From a virus: DNA of 25,541 nucleotides. Below the pieces are notes generated by a model that saw only the letters and a program-made list of their open reading frames with translations, was not told the origin of the DNA and did not search any database. A program made the translations under genes and the position numbers. Numbering within the stretch: the stretch's first letter is position 1; every line of letters starts with the position of its first letter. The stretch spans positions 1 through 25,541 of IMG/VR virus record IMGVR_UViG_3300042301_003038; one strand, 5' to 3'. This document shows positions 15,932-23,759 of the stretch, one piece after another.

Positions 15932-17944
15932 TTATACAGTTAGACCATAATCAGAACCAACTACTCCAATTTTATCTCTTAATGTTCTTAAAGTATCGTC
16001 ATTATTAAATGCCGATAGTATTGCGTTTTTAACTTGTAAATCATTTGAATTGGCATTTACATCTAATGTAATTTTAATTTCTTTAGGTGATGATTTAGTT
16101 TCAGGTGTTGTATTATTAGCAAAAACTTGTCCTGAGGCACCTATTGATTGAGCTAACATTTCTTGATTCACAGCCATTAATAAATCACCTTTGTCTAAAG
16201 AAAATTTACTACCATTTGCATTTACAACAACATCTTTTTCTTCAGGTAGGTTAGTTCCAGTTATGAAGTTTAAGACACTTTTTATTATCGGAAATTCCAC
16301 TGCCGCAGTTGTTAATACATCACCAATTGCTTTAAGGTCTACGCCCACAGTAGTTAAAGTTTTATCTACTATTTCCATTTTACTTGCCACTGAACCTAAA
16401 GCAGCATTAAATGGGTTCTGTTCAATTTTTTCACCTAATTGTGTTGCAACATCAATATAATTTTCACCTATTCCCAAACCAATATCCGTAATAAGTTTTT
16501 TTATTGCCTCATCTGTCATTTGCAACTCACCTTTATTTAATTTAGTTAAAGTTTCATAAGTTGTTGTACCAAATTCTCTTTTATTTGATTTATCTAATGA
16601 AAATTTTGAAAAACCAACCTCATACGCCTTTATTTGTGCTTCAACCGCGGATTTCAAATAATCTTGACCTTCTTTGGTTATTGCATACTGAGTTTGTATT
16701 GTCGCATTTAAGGAAGCGTTTTGATTAACTAATGTTTCAGTATAGCTTAACTGTTGTTTAGCAACATCAACTAATTGTTTTTGTGGGTCGTCAAGATTTT
16801 GTTGTTTTTTAAGTTCATTTAAATAATCATATTGTCCATCTTTAAGCTCACTCAATCCTTTTTCCACTGTTTTACCAGATTCTGGGTCGGTAAATTTAAC
16901 AGTATATTCACCTTTAGCTTTATTAAATTCCGCAAGATTTGCAACCAACATTTTATCTTCTTCAGTTGCGTTAGGCATTAAACCTGAAAAGTCAATTTCA
17001 CTCATTTTCTTTTCAATTTTTGCAGACTCTAATGCCATTTTTTCAAATTCAGCTCTGTCAATACCTAAAGCAGTTGCGACTTCACCAAGTTGTCTTCTTG
17101 CTTCAGGCATAATTTGAAACTTACCTGTTTTTTCATCAAATTTTGTAAAGGTTTTGGATAATTCGGATAATTGGTTTTGTAACTCAGGTACATTATTTTG
17201 AGCTAAATCCATTAATTTTAATGGGTCAAGCAACGCACTTGAAGTTGCACCTAACCTTTGTAAAGTAGATGCAACGTCTATTGCAGACTCAGGTGAAAAT
17301 AATTTGTCAGCAACCGCCATGGTTTGTGAAATATCAACTCTCATTGCTGCCGCTTTTGCCGCCATTTTAGCCATACCTTCAACACCAGTACCAAACCCGT
17401 ACCTATTCATTTTGTCTAAATTATTAACAACCATTGCCGAAACTACTTGAGCATTGACACCCATACTATTTGCAGTATTGTAAACTGTTCTCATTTCTTC
17501 TTCAATATGGGTTGTCTCCATACCAGCGTTTCTAAAAGAAGTTTCTAATGTTTTTGCTGCAACTCCTGTAACTTGCGATACCGCAAATAACTTTTCAACA
17601 TTTTCAGTACTTAAAACAATCGTTCTATTTGTTGCTTCAATGTATTCTTTTTGTAATCTATTGATGTCTTCTTGTTTACCACCCATTGCAGTTACTTCTG
17701 TAACTGCTCTACCTAGTTCTTGTTTTAAAAGCTGTGAATATTCCCTAGTAACACCCATACTTTTAACCAATGAACCCATATTTTGGTCCATTTTAGTTAG
17801 ATATTCCGCAGAATTTTTAAAAGCAAATGCTTGAGATTTAGTTACTTCTAAAAAATCATTAGCAAGCTGGGTCAATCTAACATAACCAATTTGTTGACCT
17901 TGTAAATTATTAGGGTCTGTATTTCCGTCATTTGGATTGAACAT
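15932..17944 (-). CDS. Tail tape measure protein
   Basis: This 670-residue protein is largely helical, Ala/Lys/Glu/Gln-rich, and has the look of a phage tape measure: heptad-like stretches in the first 130 residues (for example QLLKQELGRAVTEVTAMG), then repeated amphipathic helices (AMVVNNLDKMNRYGFGTG, MAKMAAKAAAMRVDISQ), and a short hydrophobic segment near residues 565-575 (FPIIKSVLNFITG). Position supports the call strongly: it directly follows the tail tube and the chaperone with its frameshift-like extension, the conserved order in long-tailed phages. The tape measure sets tail length and is ejected ahead of DNA. With the usual relation of about 1.5 angstrom per residue the tail would be near 100 nm, similar to T4, whose gp29 has 590 residues. 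A TATTTAT box lies 14 nt before the start. No enzymatic domain is visible. Confidence 0.82.
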   Translation of the reverse strand: MFNPNDGNTDPNNLQGQQIGYVRLTQLANDFLEVTKSQAFAFKNSAEYLTKMDQNMGSLVKSMGVTREYSQLLKQELGRAVTEVTAMGGKQEDINRLQKEYIEATNRTIVLSTENVEKLFAVSQVTGVAAKTLETSFRNAGMETTHIEEEMRTVYNTANSMGVNAQVVSAMVVNNLDKMNRYGFGTGVEGMAKMAAKAAAMRVDISQTMAVADKLFSPESAIDVASTLQRLGATSSALLDPLKLMDLAQNNVPELQNQLSELSKTFTKFDEKTGKFQIMPEARRQLGEVATALGIDRAEFEKMALESAKIEKKMSEIDFSGLMPNATEEDKMLVANLAEFNKAKGEYTVKFTDPESGKTVEKGLSELKDGQYDYLNELKKQQNLDDPQKQLVDVAKQQLSYTETLVNQNASLNATIQTQYAITKEGQDYLKSAVEAQIKAYEVGFSKFSLDKSNKREFGTTTYETLTKLNKGELQMTDEAIKKLITDIGLGIGENYIDVATQLGEKIEQNPFNAALGSVASKMEIVDKTLTTVGVDLKAIGDVLTTAAVEFPIIKSVLNFITGTNLPEEKDVVVNANGSKFSLDKGDLLMAVNQEMLAQSIGASGQVFANNTTPETKSSPKEIKITLDVNANSNDLQVKNAILSAFNNDDTLRTLRDKIGVVGSDYGLTV

Positions 17945-17958
17945 AAAATGTTTTATTA

Positions 17959-17965
17959 ATAAATA
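17959..17965 (-). promoter_or_regulatory. TATTTAT box before the tape measure gene
   Basis: The minus strand reads TATTTATTAATAAAA, identical over 15 nt to the element before the sheath gene. It ends 14 nt before the ATG at 17944 and begins just past the stop of the chaperone extension. Confidence 0.5.
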
Positions 17966-17967
17966 AC

Positions 17968-18162
17968 TTAACTTTGATTTTTATTACTATTTAAATCAAT
18001 CAACTTGTTAATTAAAAACTTTCTTTGGAAAGTAGGCATTTTTAAAAAGTCCGAATACGACATTGTTAATTGTCGTGACAGATAAATGTATTCGTCTAAA
18101 AGATATTCTAAATAATCAGAAGAAAGGTCGAAAAAACTCTGCCCCAAAGGTAATACGTGCAA
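17968..18162 (-). CDS. C-terminal extension of the tail chaperone, probably made by frameshifting (gp51-like)
   Basis: This reading frame overlaps the 3' end of the gp26-like chaperone gene in the +1 frame and has no ATG near its beginning; only a TTG at 18162 and a CTG further upstream are available, and the first ATG (18063) would leave just 31 residues. It is therefore best read as an extension fused to the upstream protein. Shifting at TTTTTTC (18130-18136) gives 246 chaperone residues plus 53 more, a 299-residue product. The extension contains DYLEYLLDEYIYLSRQLTMS and then SDFLKMPTFQRKFLINKLI, a pattern like the helical C-terminal half of tail assembly chaperones (a Y..S..[DE].L.MP..ER segment). 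The order tube, chaperone, overlapping extension, tape measure mirrors the lambda G/GT arrangement. An independent small gene starting at TTG remains possible. Confidence 0.65.
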   Translation of the reverse strand: MHVLPLGQSFFDLSSDYLEYLLDEYIYLSRQLTMSYSDFLKMPTFQRKFLINKLIDLNSNKNQS

Positions 18163-18868
18163 GTACCTTTTTTCCAGATGGGGCTATAATTTCTTGTGTT
18201 AAATCTAATCCTGGTGAATTTTCTTGTAAAAATCTTGTAATGTACTTTGAATCCATAATTGGCATCCTTTCTATAAACTTAACAATTTCCCCCTTATCGG
18301 TATTCCCGTCTATTGATACTATTTGTTTTTGTAATCTCCAAGTTACAACTGGAACAGTCATGTTTTTTGGATAAGATAATTCTCTTTCGTTTAATTCTTT
18401 AATTTCACCAAAATTAAGAATTTTTAATTTTACATTTACGTTAGATTTTGGAAGAATTGTTTCAAAATAACCATTTTCATCAGGGTTAACTAATGGTTTA
18501 ATAAAGTTAATTTCATCTAACACAATAGAAACTTCAAAAGGTTTTTGTGTTTCAGGGTCAATTAAATTTAATTTATACTCAGGTGTAAATGATGTATTTC
18601 TTAAAAACAATAAAATTGCTTGGATGTCGCCATCTAACATTTCTTCAATCTTCAAATCAGGTTCATAAACTTTATTTCTGATTAAATTATAAATTATTTG
18701 GTCTCCACCAACGTTACTAGCACTTGCTAAAATATTTTCATCAGCAGCAGTTAAAAAACCAACTTTAACCGACTTTTTTTTATTTTTATAAAATTTTCCC
18801 TGACTCGGTAATTGAATTACGTCGTGAGGTAAGTTGAAATTCATTTGATTTACACTATTATCTTCCAT
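18116..18868 (-). CDS. Tail assembly chaperone / baseplate hub assembly protein, gp26-like
   Basis: This 250-residue protein fits the T4 base plate protein family (gp26 type). Its N-terminal third reads FNLPHDVIQLPSQGKFY, then VKVGFLTAADENILAS, then DGDIQAILLFLRNTSFTPEY, which match the family's 'LPS-x-G-x-x-Y', 'EE-x-x-LA' and 'lR' motifs. The family is thought to act as a chaperone for the tape measure or hub during tail assembly. The tail tube gene lies upstream, the tape measure downstream. Near the stop the sequence GAGTTTTTTCGA allows a shift into the +1 frame (see the neighbouring extension). An intrinsic terminator precedes the gene, so it must have its own promoter; its leader contains TATTTACATAAAG, a one-base variant of the TATTTAT box. 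Confidence 0.78.
   Translation of the reverse strand: MEDNSVNQMNFNLPHDVIQLPSQGKFYKNKKKSVKVGFLTAADENILASASNVGGDQIIYNLIRNKVYEPDLKIEEMLDGDIQAILLFLRNTSFTPEYKLNLIDPETQKPFEVSIVLDEINFIKPLVNPDENGYFETILPKSNVNVKLKILNFGEIKELNERELSYPKNMTVPVVTWRLQKQIVSIDGNTDKGEIVKFIERMPIMDSKYITRFLQENSPGLDLTQEIIAPSGKKVLARITFGAEFFRPFF
18130..18136 (-). promoter_or_regulatory. Candidate slippery heptamer for programmed frameshift
   Basis: The coding strand reads GAG TTT TTT CGA in the chaperone frame, twelve bases before its stop. A +1 slip lets tRNA-Phe move from TTT to TTC and continue with GAC in the extension frame; a -2 slip also enters that frame. A second possible +1 site is TTT GGG GCA, about 15 nt upstream. Confidence 0.55.
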
Positions 18869-18913
18869 AGTTTTTGTTTAAAACATAGTTTAAAATTATC
18901 TTTATGTAAATAA

Positions 18914-18937
18914 AAAACCCACATTTCTGTGGGTTTT
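18914..18937 (-). terminator. Intrinsic terminator after the tail tube gene
   Basis: A perfect 10-bp stem (AAAACCCACA with TGTGGGTTTT) closes a GAAA tetraloop as read on the minus strand and is followed by a run of six T. It starts about 20 nt after the tube stop at 18959. The plus strand also carries a T-run, so it could work in both directions, but no plus-strand gene ends here. Confidence 0.85.
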
Positions 18938-18958
18938 AATATAAAGTTTGTAGTAATA

Positions 18959-19447
18959 TTAGTAAAGTAATACACAATAGTCGGGACGAAGAGTTAAAGT
19001 GATATCAGCCAATCCATCTTCAGAATATGATACACTACCAAAATCAACGTCAGTTAAAAAACATTGTATTAATGACCACTTTTCAATAACAACACCTGTT
19101 GGGTCTAACATTTCAAGTTCTACGTCTTTTTTGTAACCCGCGGCATATCCCATACGACCTGTAACTTCTTCAGCATGTAATCTTACCCACTCCATCATAG
19201 CCTGAGCTGCTGATGGCCCGATTGGGTCAAGAAGTTTAACCTGAATAGTGTTCCACTCATACATACCCGCAACATATCTTTTGGTATTCAAGAATGGAAT
19301 ATCATTTGATTTAATAGTAATTTTAGGTCGAGCCGCAGATTGAACAAACCACTCGTTTATTCCCAACGAATCAGGAAATCTCAAAATGAACCTGTTTTTC
19401 TTTTTGGGTTCATATGGAAAGGGCATTTTGGTTAACAAATCAGCCAT
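18959..19447 (-). CDS. Tail tube protein, gp19-like
   Basis: This 162-residue protein matches the contractile-tail tube family, whose T4 member gp19 has 163 residues. Characteristic segments are the N-terminal FPYEPKKKNRFILRFPD, then FVQSAARPKITIKSNDI, then GMYEWNTIQVKLLDPIGPSA, and the C-terminal GLADITLTLRPDYCVLLY. Hexameric rings of this protein stack inside the sheath to form the DNA conduit. The gene carries its own terminator, is preceded by a 116-nt gap with two TATTTAT boxes, and has comparatively high GC and conservative codons, consistent with heavy expression. The tube is normally beside the sheath gene, but here a HAD-family gene separates them. Confidence 0.92.
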   Translation of the reverse strand: MADLLTKMPFPYEPKKKNRFILRFPDSLGINEWFVQSAARPKITIKSNDIPFLNTKRYVAGMYEWNTIQVKLLDPIGPSAAQAMMEWVRLHAEEVTGRMGYAAGYKKDVELEMLDPTGVVIEKWSLIQCFLTDVDFGSVSYSEDGLADITLTLRPDYCVLLY

Positions 19448-19481
19448 ATTATTTTGTTTTTAAATTTTCTTTTATTTTATT

Positions 19482-19488
19482 ATAAATA
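19482..19488 (-). promoter_or_regulatory. TATTTAT box before the tail tube gene
   Basis: The minus strand reads TATTTATAATAAAATAA, the same 17 nt as before the 74-aa gene. It ends 34 nt before the tube ATG at 19447. Confidence 0.5.
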
Positions 19489-19556
19489 GTCTCAATTAAA
19501 TATTTTTCTATTTACTTTGAACTTTTTTTCAGTCAAACTTGCTATAAGTCCAGTTT

Positions 19557-19563
19557 ATAAATA
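19557..19563 (-). promoter_or_regulatory. Second TATTTAT box, directly after the HAD gene stop
   Basis: The minus strand reads TAATATTTATAAAC, so the box touches the TAA stop of the HAD gene. It lies 109 nt before the tube start, in the same 116-nt gap as the first box. The rest of the gap holds no gene. Confidence 0.35.
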
Positions 19564-20379
19564 TTAATATAATTTCTTTTCTCCTCCATGTGTTGATATT
19601 GTTTGAATAATATTTTCTGGGTCTTTTGATAATTCATCTTTAACTTTTTCCAAATTTCTTAAATCATCATCTGAAAAACCTATTTTAGGTATAAATCTAT
19701 TACTAATATCATCTTTAAACATTATTGGTTTTTTTAATAAGTTTGCCAAATATTTTACATACTGTTGAAACTCTCTTAAAGCTTCAACCTTTCCTTTTTC
19801 AGGACTTTGGGCAGAACCGGCTCCAAATGTTACAGGATAATACTTATTCATATCCATATAAGCATTTATAAGTTCTTTGTCCGTCATATCTTCTTCACCT
19901 GCAAACTTTCTAAACTTTCTTAAATTTTTAACTAATTCTTTTTTAGATATCCCCTTAAAATTAGTTTCAATCATATTTTCAATCGCCCTACGTAAAGCCA
20001 ATGGTGAATGTCCTCTTGCGGTAACTATTGAAAAGATTGAACCCCCATTAATCGCTTCAACAAAGTCGTCCCATGCTGGACCTTCTTTTGCCATCATTGC
20101 GTCAATAATGAACCTCTTATCCCCTTTGGTTCCAAAATTTCTGAACGGGTCGTCAGCAAATCCAACAACTGTTTTATTTTTATATTCAAAAGGTTCAACT
20201 CCAACTTTTACACGATATTCCGCAAAGTCTTCCGTTGACATACCAACTTCTTTATTATCTTCGGTACGAAGTATTATTTGTGTCGGCATTGTAAGAATAT
20301 TATCATCCCAATCAAAAGCATAATATTTTAAATCGGGTGTGATTTCTTCATCAAATTCTTCTACTAAAAATATTTTCAT
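19564..20379 (-). CDS. HAD-superfamily phosphatase-like enzyme
   Basis: This 271-residue protein carries the full set of haloacid-dehalogenase-fold motifs. Motif I is YAFDWDDNIL with nucleophile D23 and D25; the usual Thr/Val after DxDx is Asn27. Motif II is SIVTARGHS with T120. A candidate motif III lysine is K195 or K197 in SPEKGKVEAL. Motif IV is GFSDDDLRNL with D237-D239. Between motifs I and II lies an insert of about 80 residues that may act as a cap. The family hydrolyses phosphate monoesters; the substrate cannot be deduced, and a role in nucleotide metabolism, nucleic-acid end processing or modification of structural proteins is possible. It sits between sheath and tube genes and appears as its own unit, with a terminator upstream and a TATTTAT box just 4 nt before the ATG. 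Confidence 0.75.
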   Translation of the reverse strand: MKIFLVEEFDEEITPDLKYYAFDWDDNILTMPTQIILRTEDNKEVGMSTEDFAEYRVKVGVEPFEYKNKTVVGFADDPFRNFGTKGDKRFIIDAMMAKEGPAWDDFVEAINGGSIFSIVTARGHSPLALRRAIENMIETNFKGISKKELVKNLRKFRKFAGEEDMTDKELINAYMDMNKYYPVTFGAGSAQSPEKGKVEALREFQQYVKYLANLLKKPIMFKDDISNRFIPKIGFSDDDLRNLEKVKDELSKDPENIIQTISTHGGEKKLY

Positions 20380-20383
20380 ATCT

Positions 20384-20390
20384 ATAAATA
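20384..20390 (-). promoter_or_regulatory. TATTTAT box before the HAD gene
   Basis: The minus strand reads AATATTTATAGATATG, so the box ends only 4 nt before the ATG. A classic promoter this close would give a leaderless or truncated mRNA, which argues for an RNA-level role at least here. Confidence 0.45.
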
Positions 20391-20402
20391 TTATGTAAAA
20401 TA

Positions 20403-20428
20403 AAAACCCCCACTTTCGTGAGGGTTTT
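20403..20428 (-). terminator. Intrinsic terminator after the sheath gene
   Basis: An 11-position stem with one mismatch (20403-20413 with 20418-20428) closes a GAAA tetraloop on the minus strand and is followed by TTTTTATTTT. It lies about 20 nt beyond the sheath stop at 20447. Its form closely resembles the terminator after the tail tube gene. Confidence 0.82.
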
Positions 20429-20446
20429 CAATTATTTTATCGTTGA

Positions 20447-23400
20447 TTAAATATTTTCAAACGACGCTCCTGTTGGAGTGATTAAGAATTCAATATCTAT
20501 GAATTCAAGAGCTTTAGTTGGTTTGATATAAATCTTACCTACTAATTGGTTAGCATCTAAGTCTTCAGGTGTGTTTTGAACAGTAACTCTGAAGTCATAC
20601 AAACCTCTGTCTCTACGAATTGCATCTAAGATTGGGTTAACAGAATCTAAGAACTGTTGTCTTACCAAGTTATCGTTTTGTTCAAACAATAATCTTACAG
20701 CTACTGCTGAAATCAACTTACGAGCTTGTAACAACAATCTTCTTACGTTTATTCTGTCAAGAGCTGACTCTCTAATTTGAAGAGTTTTGTTACCCCAAAT
20801 TACAGTTCCAACGTCGTTAAAAGTTGCGATTGGGTTAACTCTTCCCTTGTAAAGAGTGTCTCTATCTTCTTGAGTTAATCTCTTTCTTGCTCTAATAGCA
20901 TTTACAATACCTCTTGTGTAACCCGCAGTTGCGAACCATGGGAAAGCTATATTGTCAGTTAACGCTAAGTTTCTTGTAACTTCAGCAGTTGCTGGTATAT
21001 AGATTTGTGTATTGTTTACAGTATCACGAGTAAGAACCCATGGATAGTAAGTAGCAGTGTAGTTAGAGTCAATTCCTGTATTTTCTAAGTTGTCAACCGC
21101 TTCTTGTGGGTAAATTAAGTTATCCATTGAAGTTGATGGTTGGAACAAGTTAAAGTCAGGAGTTGTACAAATGTAGATTGAGTCCGCTCTATCGTTTTCA
21201 ACAATGTCAATTGTTGCTGAAACTAAATCACTATTGTTAACATAATCAACACCAGGAGTTACAAGAACATTGATGTTTGTTATTTCAGGATTTGCAAACG
21301 ACTGTACACCTAACAAGTATGCGTAATAGTCAGTATTTGCGTAATCAACCGTGTTATCACCAACTGTGATTTGTTTAAACGCTCCCCATCCTGTAGCATC
21401 TGTGTACGGTGCACAAGATAGTGCTCCTTGTTTGTATCCTGTGTTTCCTAAACGGAATCTGTCAGCATTTGTTCTATATTCTCTGTATATATCCCATCCG
21501 TCAAATCCTGCTTGAACAAGGAATGTAAACTTACGAGAGTATAAGAAGTAATATGGACTTGTTTGTGACGTAGGTTCTGAATTAAACGACCCAGCTCCAA
21601 CTTCAAATGCCGTTTGACCACTGTTTTGGTAAGCATTTGCTATAACAATAGAAGTTGCTCCTGAATCCATGTGGAAACCTTTTGTAACATTTGGCCAATA
21701 TACATGAGAAGGTGGTGTACAAGTTGACGAATTCGGATTTGGCATCCCTTTGTATTGGAAGAAATCAGGGTCATAACCTGGTGCATCCGATGAAAATGCT
21801 ACCGCTGAAGAAATACCTAAATAAGTTCTTCTTATGTTATCACCAGCACTTGGTGTACTGTTAGAACCATTAGATGAATTTCCAAACGGTGGGTTATAAA
21901 TAACTTCACCAGGATAATCATATTTTGTCTTGAAGATTTGGAATGGTGATTTAGCACCTGAGTATGTTCTTGTAACAAAACCTTCAAATCCACAAGGAAG
22001 AGCATCCACTGGAGCTTCCTGATTTACCTCAACAAAAATGTATTTTGACTGTACTGCGTATTCACCATCAGATGAACCAACTTTTTTAGCTACGTAACTA
22101 TTTTCAGCAGGGTCCATACTACAGTTTGTAAACTTTTCTAAAACAACAGGATTTGAATCTGTGTCAAAGAAATCACGTACAATAAGGTCAAATGTACCAT
22201 TGTTAAAGGATATATTCGCAATAGATACTTTAATTTCAGTATTAGCGTCATTACCATCAGCAATTGTATAAACTTTAAACAATCTATAAACTAAATTACC
22301 ACGTAATTCTGAAACAACCCATGGAGATTCAGGTGTTTGGTATTGTTCAAGGTAATAAGCTATAGATGATGTATCATTATTTCTAGCTTCAGGTAAAGAA
22401 ATTAAACTACAATTTAAACCACGAATATAACCTTTGTTATAACCGTAATTTAATAATGTTGGATAACGCTCTTCAACAAACAATGGAACTTCAGTTCTAT
22501 CTTTAGCAAAGTTTTCAACACCAAATACTTTAGCAATATAGTTAGCGTTACCTGCATTAAACGAAGTTTCAAATTGGAATGCTGAATTTTCATAAGTTAA
22601 ACCTGAAATTAAAAATGTACTAAATGGATTTTTAGTAACTCCTGAATAAGAACCTGTACAAATCATTTGAACATCCGAAGTACCTGTTACTTGATAATCA
22701 GGCCCGTCTTGTGTAGTTGAATAGTTTGTAATACCTCTTGAACGTAAAGTTGCAACAACCAAATCATTATAACCTGAATAAGTTAAACCTGAGAAGTTAT
22801 AAATATTACCTGTTATAGAACCACTATAAGAACCTGATGCACCAGTTATTGTACTAATTCTACTAAAGAATGAATAACCATCGTAATTTTCACCCGTTGT
22901 CGGAGGTGTGAATGTCGCATAATACCATACATCATTAACTTCAGAACAATAATCAATACTTGACGCACTTATTGCATTAACTCCAAATACGTTTGTAGAT
23001 GCCGAATATCCTGCCGCAATGTTTGCTGTAACTTGAGCTCCAGAAACCGCTCCAAAATAATAGATAGAAGATGCTGAAGTAGCATTAGAACTAATTACAC
23101 CTGAAATTTGACTTTGGAGTTGTGCGTAAATTGTTGATGAACCTCCACTATATGTTGTATAAGGAGTTGTTGCATTTGCTATACCGGCAGGTAAACCTGT
23201 AATTGTTACTGTTGCAGTTGAGGCAGTTGTACCAACAAATGTTGCTGTAAATGTTGTTGGTGTACCTGTAAGAGCAACCGTATTACAATCAACATTTGCG
23301 ACAGTTGTAATAGACCAAGATGGACCTGCGTCATAACCTGATAATCCTAAAATTCTTGTTACAAACAATTGGTTAGATTGTTGAAGGTATGATTTAGCGA

Positions 23401-23638
23401 TATAAGCCGCTTCATACTTTGGGATTTGTGTGTTCACAAATTTTTCAGGAGTAGTACCGCCGAAATAGGTTTCAAACTCTCCATAACTTGTGATGAAGAT
23501 TGGTTCAAAAGCCGGACCTTTTAAGGTTTCTCCAGCTATACCCAACGTGGTAATCCCAACACTTTGTGAAACAAAAGATAAATCTCTTTCTGATGTATAT
23601 ACACCAGGTGAGACGAAAACTTTGTTTGATGTTGCCAT
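20447..23638 (-). CDS. Tail sheath protein, gp18-like, enlarged
   Basis: This 1063-residue protein has both conserved ends of contractile sheath proteins. The N-terminus reads VFVSPGVYTSERDLSF, with GIAGETLKGPAFEPIFIT and FVTRILGLSGYDAG up to about residue 104. The C-terminal 250 residues include FPWFATAGYTRGIVNAI, RVNPIATFNDVGTVIWGN and RINVRRLLLQARKLISA, the interlocking sheath domain. T4 gp18 has 659 residues, so about 400 are extra. Part of the surplus lies at residues about 107-290, a Ser/Thr/Gly-rich, beta-like stretch (STATVTITGLPAG, SASSIYYFGAVSG) that probably forms outward-facing domains. The sheath contracts to drive the tube through the host envelope. It has its own terminator and a TATTTAT box 36 nt upstream of the ATG. 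Confidence 0.93.
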   Translation of the reverse strand: MATSNKVFVSPGVYTSERDLSFVSQSVGITTLGIAGETLKGPAFEPIFITSYGEFETYFGGTTPEKFVNTQIPKYEAAYIAKSYLQQSNQLFVTRILGLSGYDAGPSWSITTVANVDCNTVALTGTPTTFTATFVGTTASTATVTITGLPAGIANATTPYTTYSGGSSTIYAQLQSQISGVISSNATSASSIYYFGAVSGAQVTANIAAGYSASTNVFGVNAISASSIDYCSEVNDVWYYATFTPPTTGENYDGYSFFSRISTITGASGSYSGSITGNIYNFSGLTYSGYNDLVVATLRSRGITNYSTTQDGPDYQVTGTSDVQMICTGSYSGVTKNPFSTFLISGLTYENSAFQFETSFNAGNANYIAKVFGVENFAKDRTEVPLFVEERYPTLLNYGYNKGYIRGLNCSLISLPEARNNDTSSIAYYLEQYQTPESPWVVSELRGNLVYRLFKVYTIADGNDANTEIKVSIANISFNNGTFDLIVRDFFDTDSNPVVLEKFTNCSMDPAENSYVAKKVGSSDGEYAVQSKYIFVEVNQEAPVDALPCGFEGFVTRTYSGAKSPFQIFKTKYDYPGEVIYNPPFGNSSNGSNSTPSAGDNIRRTYLGISSAVAFSSDAPGYDPDFFQYKGMPNPNSSTCTPPSHVYWPNVTKGFHMDSGATSIVIANAYQNSGQTAFEVGAGSFNSEPTSQTSPYYFLYSRKFTFLVQAGFDGWDIYREYRTNADRFRLGNTGYKQGALSCAPYTDATGWGAFKQITVGDNTVDYANTDYYAYLLGVQSFANPEITNINVLVTPGVDYVNNSDLVSATIDIVENDRADSIYICTTPDFNLFQPSTSMDNLIYPQEAVDNLENTGIDSNYTATYYPWVLTRDTVNNTQIYIPATAEVTRNLALTDNIAFPWFATAGYTRGIVNAIRARKRLTQEDRDTLYKGRVNPIATFNDVGTVIWGNKTLQIRESALDRINVRRLLLQARKLISAVAVRLLFEQNDNLVRQQFLDSVNPILDAIRRDRGLYDFRVTVQNTPEDLDANQLVGKIYIKPTKALEFIDIEFLITPTGASFENI

Positions 23639-23674
23639 TTTTATTTTAAATGTTTTTAAAAATTTATTTTATTA

Positions 23675-23681
23675 ATAAATA
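23675..23681 (-). promoter_or_regulatory. TATTTAT box before the sheath gene
   Basis: The minus strand reads TATTTATTAATAAAA, shared over 15 nt with the tape measure leader. The box ends 36 nt before the sheath ATG. Confidence 0.5.
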
Positions 23682-23717
23682 TTGTGTTTTTAACCAAAAA
23701 CTAATAGGTATAATAAC

Positions 23718-23724
23718 TATTTAT
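23718..23724 (+). promoter_or_regulatory. TATTTAT box on the plus strand, before the RHH-like gene
   Basis: The plus strand reads ACTATTTATCTA, ending 35 nt before the TTG of the only plus-strand gene. It is the only intergenic TATTTAT on this strand I found, and it stands in front of the only gene on this strand. Confidence 0.45.
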
Positions 23725-23729
23725 CTATT

Positions 23730-23759
23730 GGTAGGAATAAATTCTACCTTTTTTCTACC
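23730..23759 (+). promoter_or_regulatory. GGTAG/CTACC inverted and direct repeats: operator or attenuator
   Basis: GGTAG (23730-23734) is inverted as CTACC (23744-23748), with inner AAT/ATT pairs, followed by six T and a second CTACC (23755-23759) immediately before the TTG start. The first part reads as a small terminator hairpin on the plus strand. It could instead be an operator for the RHH-like protein encoded just downstream. Confidence 0.4.

Noticed and set aside
18063-18162. The chaperone extension as an independent gene starting at TTG (18162) or ATG (18063)
   Set aside because: The TTG lies inside the upstream gene without a ribosome site, and the ATG leaves only 31 residues and cuts the conserved-looking helix. 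Frameshift fusion explains the overlap better, though this is not proven.
19877-20323. Plus-strand open frame of 148 codons opposite the HAD gene
   Set aside because: The minus strand encodes complete HAD motifs; the opposite frame has no recognisable features.
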